From NCBI GenBank assembly GCA_009602725.1, contig WELB01000099.1, positions 489,914 through 503,419 on the forward strand: 13,506 nt of DNA, in the 5' to 3' direction. Shown here in pieces: positions 6,951 through 13,506 of the stretch. The stretch is from Spirogloea muscicola (lineage: Eukaryota; Streptophyta; Zygnematophyceae; Spirogloeales; Spirogloeaceae). The translations under genes were made by a program, and so were the position numbers. The stretch's first letter is position 1; every line of letters starts with the position of its first letter. The notes under the pieces were generated by a model. The model was not told where the DNA came from. It ran no database searches and saw nothing but the letters and a program-made list of their open reading frames with translations.

Positions 6951-9900
6951 ATGGAGGTGGTCGCGCCGGGGCCCCTCAAGCGCCCCTTCGCCCTCCTCCT
7001 CGCCGCCAACGGCGGCGGCGGCGGCGGCGGCGGCCATGGCGACCTGCCCCTGAGCAACGGGCCGGCCAAGCGCCCCGCGCTGCCGCTGTCCGCCGCCGCC
7101 GCCGCCGACCCCATGGACACCGTCTTCCGCCTCCTCTGCCCGTCCTCCCGCACCGGCTCCGTCATCGGCAAGGCCGGCTCCATCATCAAGCAGCTGCGCG
7201 ACGAGACCGGCGCCCGCATCAAGATCGCCGGTGCACCTCCGCGCCTGCCCGAGCCAACCCCCGCCGTGACTTGAGCACCCTTCGGAACACGTCCTGAGTA
7301 GTGGGTTGGGAAAGCGCCACTTGGGTCCCCCGCACAAGGACGACTCCTCGTGCCTCGTTTCGGCAGCTGGCCTGGGACGCCCTCCTGGCTGGCAGCTCGT
7401 CTGCTGACCACGCTCTGCGTCGGCTTGACCGCAGAAGCGGTGCCTGGGGTGGACGAGCGCGTGGTGATCGTGTCGGGCCCGGAGACGGCGGGCGCCGAGT
7501 GGACGCCCGCGCAGGAGGGCTTGCTGCGGGTGCACGCACGTGTCTTCGACCTCGCTCCCGACGGCGCACCACCCGAGCCTGCACAGGGCCCCGTCACCAC
7601 GCGCCTCCTCGTCCCCAGCAATCAGGTTCGAGTCCTCTCGTGACGGCGCAGCCCTTGGCTGTGCGACGCTACCCCGGAGTCTCCCGTCTTCCTGGAGCGG
7701 GCGGGGACGCTGGTCACTGCTCGGCGGACAAGTCAGGGAGTGGAGGGTTGTCATATTGCTGTGGTGCAGGTGAAAGAGAGGGTGGAGAGGTGAGGGGGTG
7801 GTGGTTTTGTGGGGGCAGGGTCGGAGTGTCCTGATTGTCTCCTCAGAATGATTTATGTCGTATGCTGGACGACACACACTACTTTGGTCTCCTTGTCTTG
7901 TCACAGATTGGATGCCTGCTGGGCAAAGGAGGGACCATCATCCAGAGCATGCGGGAGAGCACGGGCGCCCAGATTCGTGTCATGCCCAAAGACCAGCTTC
8001 CTGGCTGCGCGCTGCCATCGGACGAGCTCGTGCAGGTCTGCAGGGGTTGCAGGATTGCACTCAATGTGGGCTTTGCTCTCTTAAACCTCGAGTGTACACC
8101 AGGCATTTTGCTGGTGTTCCAACAGGCTTGAGGCCGTGTGCTGGCAGATCATTGGCGACCTGGAGATCACAAAAACAGCCCTGGAGCAAATATCTGCACG
8201 CTTGCGTGCTAATCCGCCGAGAGAGCGGCCTGGGACGGCTGGGCGAGCGAGCCCTATCGGGACACTGCCCGCGCCCATGGCCACCATGGTGCCCCACCTC
8301 ATGCCACTCGGCCGGGGCACTGGCCTTCATCCTCCAGGCTGGCAGGTGACACGCCTCACGATCACGATCCTGGCCAGATTCTAGTTGAGCAATTGCGAGG
8401 TGCTCGCTTGGGCAGCGGCAGGTCTTGCAGACTGAGGCTGCAGGTGCAATTGCCTCTACTGTGGCAGGGTTTTGAGGGGACCGTGATCCCGCACATAGGA
8501 ACTTTCCCGGGAGGCCTACATCCAGCAGCAGGAGTTCCACTCGTGGAGGTGGTATTCCGCGTGCTTTGCCCAGGGCCCAGAATTGGGAGCCTGATCGGCA
8601 AGGGCGGGGGCATTGTACGGAGCTTGAGGGATGAGACGGGTGCACGAATCAAGATTGCTGATGCAGTTGCCGGCGTGGAAGAGCGCGTAGTGATCATCTC
8701 GGGCAACGAGGTCGACCCCTTTACCTAATGGCAATCATGAGTTACTTGACAAAGTCACTGCTCGCATCAGTCTTGTAACAGGGCAGGAGACTTACTTGAA
8801 GTGCTGACAACAATACAAGAGAGAGCTGGAGATAAGAAAGCAGGAGACTTGCTTGACGCGATGACAATAGAGCGCCCGACTGCCCGTTGGACCTGACTTC
8901 ACACTGGATATCCTTGTTGCTGGGCCTACTGCAGCATCCGGGCAGTGATTACTCGCCAGCGCAGCAGGCGCTGTTCCTCATCCAGGGCAAGCTCGCAGAG
9001 GTGCAACAGCAGCAGCCGCTGGAGGGCGAGAGGCAGGCTGGCGCTGGGGGCATCACCACACGGTTGCTGGTTCCCACCACGCAAGTGGGCTGCTTGCTAG
9101 GCAAGGGTGGCCGTATAATCGCTGACATGCGGCGGAGCTCGCGGGCCAACATCCGCATCCTTCCTAAGGACCAGTTGCCCGGCTGTGCCCTTGACACAGA
9201 CGAGCTCGTTCAGGTGATTGCTGACAAGGGATCCTTGACTATTGTTGGAGCATTGAGGGGTTGACTTCTCATCAACTCTTGTCCCTTGGGATGCTTGAAA
9301 GCTGGTACAAATAGGTTGGATATTCTGATGCTACGGAGGAGTACTCAGTCCTCAGTACCATTACTCGTGGCTACTGGGATTGTAGTCAACCTTGGTGGAC
9401 CTCTTGGACCTGACCTGCTGTGCCTCTGTGCTCAGATTGTTGGCGACATCCAGTCCGTGCGAAACGCTCTTCTGCAGGTCACAACCAGGCTACGTGCCAA
9501 TCCCCCAAAAGAAAGGCCCCCTCCATCTCCAGGCGGGCCTCCAGCATCGTCGTTGGCCAACTTCAACCTTCCAGTTGGTGCTGTAAGCACATCCAATGTT
9601 GAGATCAATCTGTTGGTCGTCCGTCTTAGAGACTTTCTGTGCAAGAGCTAGAACACTGCCACGTCACTATTCAGGTTAGCAGCTTAAGCTTCACAGTTGC
9701 CTGCTTGCAACACAGGCCTTCTCCTTCCTTACTCGTCATCTCACTCATGCTCCGTTGTCAACGAAAGCTCTCAAAGCGGCTTGCCTTTGCAGGGAAGTGT
9801 GCCTGGCCCTTCTGGAAGCTCCGCGCCAGGACATATAGCTGGTGAATTTGGGTGAGTGGTCCACCCACAGTGTTGCATGAGATGTAGGGCGGGCATTATA

Positions 9901-10323
9901 GTAGGGGCGTCCAGCAGATGAGCGCCTCATTTGACTGCACTGCACTGCTGCTGCAGATTCAGGGGAGGACTGCCGCTGTTGGCCACCATAGTACAAGTTA
10001 CGGTGGATGCTTCAGCAGTGGGGTCCATCCTTGGCAAAGGAGGAAGCAACATTGCCCAGATCCGCCAGGTACATGCACGTGATGGTATAGTTGAGAGTAC
10101 TCTGGGTCCTCTCCTCTTTTAGGCTCCGCGTTCCCAGGCTTTGTGCTCAACCACCATGCGACCTCTTGGGGTGTGCCAGATATCACAGGCCAAAGTGAAG
10201 TTACATGACATGGCCGAGGGAGCCACAGAGCGGGTGGTGGAAATCAGTGGGACGCCAGATCAGTGCCAGGCAGCGCAGTCACTAATCCAGGCCTTCATCC
10301 TCTCATCCACGTCTACAATGTAA
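6951..10323 (+). CDS. Five-KH-domain RNA-binding protein, HEN4/RCF3-like (complete, 10 exons, 593 aa)
   Basis: Exons read 6951-7230, 7435-7625, 7907-8035, 8148-8345, 8468-8710, 8935-9213, 9436-9582, 9793-9851, 9957-10068 and 10180-10323 (TAA at 10321). Introns are GT-AG, phases match and the total is 1782 nt. KH cores sit at about residues 57-110, 146-222, 290-347, 387-461 and 519-585. Their GxxG loops are GKAG (73-76), GKGG (163-166), GKGG (310-313), GKGG (403-406) and GKGG (535-538). Linkers are Pro/Gly/Ala rich, and a Gly8 tract lies at residues 21-28. KH repeats of this kind bind single-stranded RNA; plant relatives with five KH domains (HEN4, RCF3/HOS5) act in nuclear pre-mRNA processing, so that role is inferred. 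The start is the first in-frame ATG before KH1. The KH1-KH2 and KH3-KH4 pairs are much alike, indicating internal duplication. Orthology to one named plant gene cannot be settled by eye. Confidence 0.9.
7011..7034 (+). repeat. (GGC)8 trinucleotide tract encoding poly-Gly
   Basis: Eight uninterrupted GGC codons lie in exon 1 of the KH gene, in a disordered N-terminal segment before KH1. Pure triplet runs of this kind vary in length between individuals by slippage. It sits in the most GC-rich part of the gene. Confidence 0.95.
8783..8870 (+). repeat. Imperfect direct repeat inside KH-gene intron 5
   Basis: GCAGGAGACTTACTTGAAG (from 8783), followed by TGCTGACAACAATA, is echoed from 8840 by GCAGGAGACTTGCTTGACGC, followed by GATGACAATAGA; the period is 57 bases. 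Both copies fall within the intron 8711-8934. No function is apparent. Confidence 0.6.
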
Positions 10324-11040
10324 AGCATAGCAGGTACGCATTACATCTCGTTGATCACCCATGCAAATGTCAAGGGATAGGGTTGAGTGGATAGATAAGC
10401 AGCTTGTTAAGTCACTTGCATCCAGATGAAGTATCAGTGTACGTACTCGCTTCTGTACGTGGCTTACATGTCAGTGGCACTTCCTGCCAGTAATTAGCCC
10501 TACAGCTCCCTATCCCCATTGCTGGTCGTCTCCCCCTGCCCTTGTCCCGTGCCTGTCCTTGACAACGCCCTTACACATCATCCCTTCCCTGCCTGGCAAC
10601 CGAAGTCCCGCCCTCCCGTTCTATCCGCTGCTGAGCCTTCCCGGAGAGATCTGCACACAGCATCCTGCATCACCCAAACCGAGCCAACCCCAAGCCTACA
10701 ACTCGTGGCCTGTTCTGGGTAACCATCACCATGCCCATCAACCATGCCAGACCTTGACAAACAGCCCCTGCAATCCTTGCATACCTCAGTCTTTCCCTAC
10801 CTCAGTGCCCTTCTCCATCTCTGAGAATAGCAATTTCACGTCATCTGATTACAGTTCTATATGCGGACAAGGTCCTGTGACCTGTATTTGTCCTGTTACC
10901 ATTTGGTATTGAACGAGTCAAACTGCTCTTTGTTTGTAAGGGTCTGTGTTCTTTTGCGACCAGCTCACAGAGGCGCAGGTATGTCAAAGTGCTGAATCTT
11001 GCTCTGGTGAAATTAATCTCTTGTAGAATTAATTATATTC

Positions 11041-11056
11041 ATATTCTGCAGAATAT
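11041..11056. repeat. 16-bp perfect palindrome in an AT-rich patch
   Basis: ATATTCTGCAGAATAT reads the same on both strands. It lies just after AATTAATTATATTC in the shared 3' region of the KH and Y3IP1 genes. It could be a symmetric protein-binding site or chance in AT-rich sequence. Confidence 0.8.
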
Positions 11057-11289
11057 CTAGCAGTCACAATGTCATATATACAGTTGCATCTGTAGTGTGG
11101 CTTGAGCTGGGAGGCTGATATCATGGGCACACCTCTGCCTCTCACAGCAAGCAAGCATTGCAAGACTCGAAGCTAAGGCCCAATGACTAGTTGCTGCAGT
11201 ACAGTAGTGTCTGACTGGTTAGAAGACCTGCTCCTTTCAAGTTAAGAAGCCGTATCGGCGCACACATCAGACTCCCTTAGCTTGACCAG

Positions 11290-11312
11290 CAGGTTGCTGC
11301 ATTGGCAACCTG
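11290..11312 (-). other. Perfect 8-bp stem-loop in the Y3IP1 3' region
   Basis: CAGGTTGC, a 7-base loop, then GCAACCTG. It lies about 100 bases beyond the Y3IP1 stop codon, on its transcribed side, and could be an RNA hairpin in the 3' UTR. No run of U follows and no known element is recognised. Confidence 0.5.
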
Positions 11313-11407
11313 AAATGGTGCTTAAAAGATCTTGAGAACTCGACAAAATTGAGGGCATAGAAGGAGAGCTAAGCCCTCCTTCCACGACATTGTCAATGTG
11401 ATATACC

Positions 11408-13113
11408 TTATTGCAGACTATTAAGGAAAAGGATGACAACCACTGTGATGCCGATAACAATGGGGAGACCGCTGAGACTGTATAGAAAACTGTAACCCTG
11501 CAAACACCAATGGAGCAATGCCGATGCTAGTCAAGGACAAGGAAAGGGTGACGAGGTAGCATGCCAACAGTCACTGAATGCAGTCATCCAGCGACACATT
11601 TGTGAAAAGTTGCAGATACGGCAGCCTGGCCTCACCACCCATTTAGGAAGAATCTGAGATAGATCCTTGACTTCTGCCCCGCTCCCTTCGGTTTCGGCAG
11701 CAGCATCCCACTCTAGTCCAGCTCGCCTTGCAGCTAGCTTGGGATCCACGCCCGTTGGGGTTGCTTTTGCATAGGGAGAAGCAGCGGCTGCCTTTATCTT
11801 CTCGTCTTCCGCAATCTCATCCTCGAGGTTGGGCCATGCTAGCATATCTTTGGCCAGCTCCCGAAGCACAACACGGTCATTTGGCACTTTCCCTTCGCTG
11901 ACCTAAATGACACAAGGGCAGGAGACATCAGCTCAAAATTTGCTGAAGAACGAAGAAGTCAGGTGCAAAGTGAAGCTCGAAGCTGCAATGGTCCTCCTAA
12001 TTGCAGGCAATGCAGGCGCTTGGCTGATACCTAGACCACGCTTGAATCAAGGAGGATAGGCATACAGCACGGGGAACAGGAGCCAGCCTCCAACGCAAGC
12101 GGCACACATTGTATAGAGAGAGAGCGAGAGAGAAGAGGCTGCCGCAGCAGCAGTACACACCTCAACGAGCGCTTCAGCAAGTGTTTCCCTGGAGCAGCCC
12201 CTGTCGGCCTCGATGCCCAGTTGCTTCCGCCTCTCAACCTCCCGTGGATCCTCAATGGCCACAGTCAGCTTGGCCTGCTCAACAGCAGAAAGTGGACCTC
12301 GTCAAGCTCACAAGCACAACCTGCCTATGCAAAGGTCTTACTATTTCTATTTCTTCGCCTGTTCTTGCTGACTGGATACATACCTCCATCAGCGTCATGT
12401 CCCGCTTGGTGCGCAGGAGTTCAAGGACCTGCCACATATGTAAGGAGGGCTGAATGAGAGAGGGCTGCTGCACTCACAGCCAGACACCTACTGAGGACAA
12501 TCTCCAGCTTCTGCCTGACCGTTGAGAAGGCATTGTGCTGCCCCCTGAGGGCCGTCAAGGCCTCACTCTGATACTCGGTGGTCCACCATGAGGGCAACCT
12601 TCAACTGGCGCGAGATTGACCCACAGACAGAGTCTCCGACCTAAGTGTGACCCCCAACTAATACCTTGACACTGACAGCAGTACATCAAAAGCCAAGCTA
12701 CACACTGCAGAAGGTGCATCGTTGTCATGGCTGCTCTGGCAGCAAACGACCGCTAAGAGCACCAGGCACTCATGTCGTACGTCCTTGTACAGCTGCTCGA
12801 TAAGCAAAGCCTCTGCCATGTCAGCACCTAGAATTTGTGCGGGTGCGTGACCTCAGTCTCAGAGTAAGCAATGGCAGCATGCCTTGCCACGAACAAGTGT
12901 CTTCGGCCAGAAGCTGCCCCTGCCCATCGCAGCTGGGGTGGCTGAAGTGCACTGTGCTCATTGCCCGGCACGCCATGCTTGCACGCTCACCCTCAGGATG
13001 TCGCGAATGTCCTGTTTGTCTTGCTGGTCCTCGGCGTCAGAACTCCCCGCGTCCCCAGAGCCTGCAGCACCAGCTTCTGCCACAGCTGCCGTGCCTGTGC
13101 CTGGCGCAATGTG
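11408..13113 (-). CDS. Y3IP1: Ycf3-interacting protein 1, chloroplastic (Y3IP1-like; C-terminal exons firm, 5' partial)
   Basis: Y3IP1 is a thylakoid protein that works with Ycf3 in photosystem I assembly. Firm exons in transcript order are 12428-12384, 12274-12161, 11902-11636 and 11497-11408, all phase 0 with GT-AG introns. They give VLELLRTKRDMTLME, then AIEDPREVERRKQLGIE, EGKVPNDRVVLRELAKDM, WPNLEDE, SPYAKATPTGVDP and LEWDAAAE. The C-terminal membrane helix starts GYSFLYSLSGLPIVIG and ends LFLNSLQ; this order and ending match the plant family as I recall it. Tentative upstream exons are 12573-12478 (through a 49-nt intron), 12810-12763 and 13113-12991, giving coiled-coil-like and acidic segments (for example IEQLYKDVRHE and DAEDQQDKQDIRDILR) and about 260 residues, near family size. 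An in-frame stop lies just before 13113, so the transit peptide exon and start codon are elsewhere, probably within or beyond the GC-rich right edge. Confidence 0.8.
12115..12138 (+). repeat. GA-rich microsatellite-like tract in a Y3IP1 intron
   Basis: An AGAGAGAGAGCGAGAGAGAAG run lies inside the intron 11903-12160. On the transcribed strand it is a long pyrimidine tract, but it is near the donor side, so it is not the acceptor tract of this intron. Confidence 0.8.
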
Positions 13114-13506
13114 CTCGACGGAGAGAAGTCAGGCAACATACGACGGCCTCCCGTTGCTTTCACTCAGAGTCCTCAGCAGTGAGCGACTGCCAGCGGCAGG
13201 TGGAGCAGACAGGCCGCGCTGGCAAGCACGGCAGCCGGGCTGGCAGTGCGGAGTCGCGCAGGGCAGGGAAGGGGGCGGGCACCGGCCGTGCTGGGGGCGC
13301 CCTCGGACACAGCCCGGGCAGGCGCCGCCCTCCGGTGCAGCGACAGGCGCGCCAGGGGCCCGCTTCTGAAGGCCGCACAAGGCGAAGAGGGGGCGGCGAC
13401 GTCAGGGGCCAGCGGGAGGCCTGCTGTGAGGCTCGCGGGAAGGGCAGGGCTGGCTCCGCGCCTGGGCCGGAGGCGGGCGCTGGCGGCGGGTGCGCGGGGC
13501 GGGGCG
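13114..13506. other. GC-rich, CpG-rich edge: probable 5' end region of Y3IP1
   Basis: Base composition rises sharply toward the window end, as it does at the 5' ends of the other two genes. The minus strand has open frames (for example 13129-13380) with transit-peptide-like Ala/Arg/Ser content, but none has an ATG, so I cannot choose the first exon. An ATG at 13137 (minus) opens a short frame MLPDFSPSSTLRQAQ..., also transit-like, but in a different frame from the acidic exon. Confidence 0.4.

Larger units (their letters stand above)
10324..11407. other. Region between convergent 3' ends; both 3' UTRs, no gene recognised
   Basis: The KH gene (plus) and Y3IP1 (minus) end facing each other 1.08 kb apart. 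The stretch is less GC-rich than the coding exons and has an AT-rich patch at about 11010-11060. Small frames such as 10559-10912 plus are proline/serine/cysteine-rich and look like chance. A TGTAA pentamer, the polyadenylation signal of many chlorophyte algae, occurs in TTGTTTGTAAGGG near 10935, but one occurrence is weak evidence. Confidence 0.5.

Noticed and set aside
6873-7904. 343-codon open frame on the minus strand opposite the KH gene
   Set aside because: It is antisense to exons 1-2 of the KH gene in very GC-rich sequence, is Arg/Gly-rich with no motif, and spans introns of the real gene.
12884-13369. 161-codon plus-strand frame
   Set aside because: It is antisense to the tentative Y3IP1 exon and GC-rich edge; composition-driven, no motif.

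Overview
The window is nuclear DNA from a photosynthetic eukaryote of the green lineage. Three spliced protein-coding genes can be reconstructed with GT-AG introns: a MOCS3/UBA4-type E1-rhodanese (plant CNX5), a five-KH-domain RNA-binding protein of the plant HEN4/RCF3 type, and a chloroplast Ycf3-interacting protein 1 (Y3IP1) homologue. Y3IP1 belongs to a green-lineage family, which is the strongest taxonomic cue. I cannot tell a chlorophyte alga from an early-diverging streptophyte or bryophyte. Introns are short (mostly 100-280 nt), and each gene has a very GC-rich 5' end.

Layout: bases 151-4040 (+) hold the MOCS3/CNX5 gene, 5' incomplete, with 12 visible coding exons. Bases 4041-6900 are intergenic. 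This stretch holds at least six dispersed copies, in both orientations, of an unnamed hairpin-containing repeat; one copy carries an internal tandem duplication. Bases 6951-10323 (+) hold the complete 10-exon KH gene (593 codons), preceded by a three-codon upstream ORF in strong start context. Bases 10324-11407 are the region between convergent 3' ends. Bases 11408-13113 (-) hold Y3IP1. Its C-terminal four exons are secure, its N-terminal exons are tentative, and its start is unresolved in the GC-rich right edge.

The three genes are not an operon and have no obvious joint pathway. MOCS3 activates and thiolates ubiquitin-like sulfur carriers for molybdenum cofactor and tRNA thiolation. The KH protein is expected to act in nuclear RNA processing. 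Y3IP1 acts in chloroplast photosystem I assembly.

The most interesting observations are: (i) an open, length-divisible-by-three 636-nt segment inside the MOCS3 rhodanese domain, with GT-AG ends whose removal restores the usual family length (a candidate exitron or a lineage-specific insertion); (ii) the inverted and dispersed repeat family between genes 1 and 2; (iii) the minimal uORF upstream of the KH gene; (iv) a 20-nt microexon in MOCS3. All exon calls come from reading frames, splice dinucleotides and recalled family sequence; no alignment was run.
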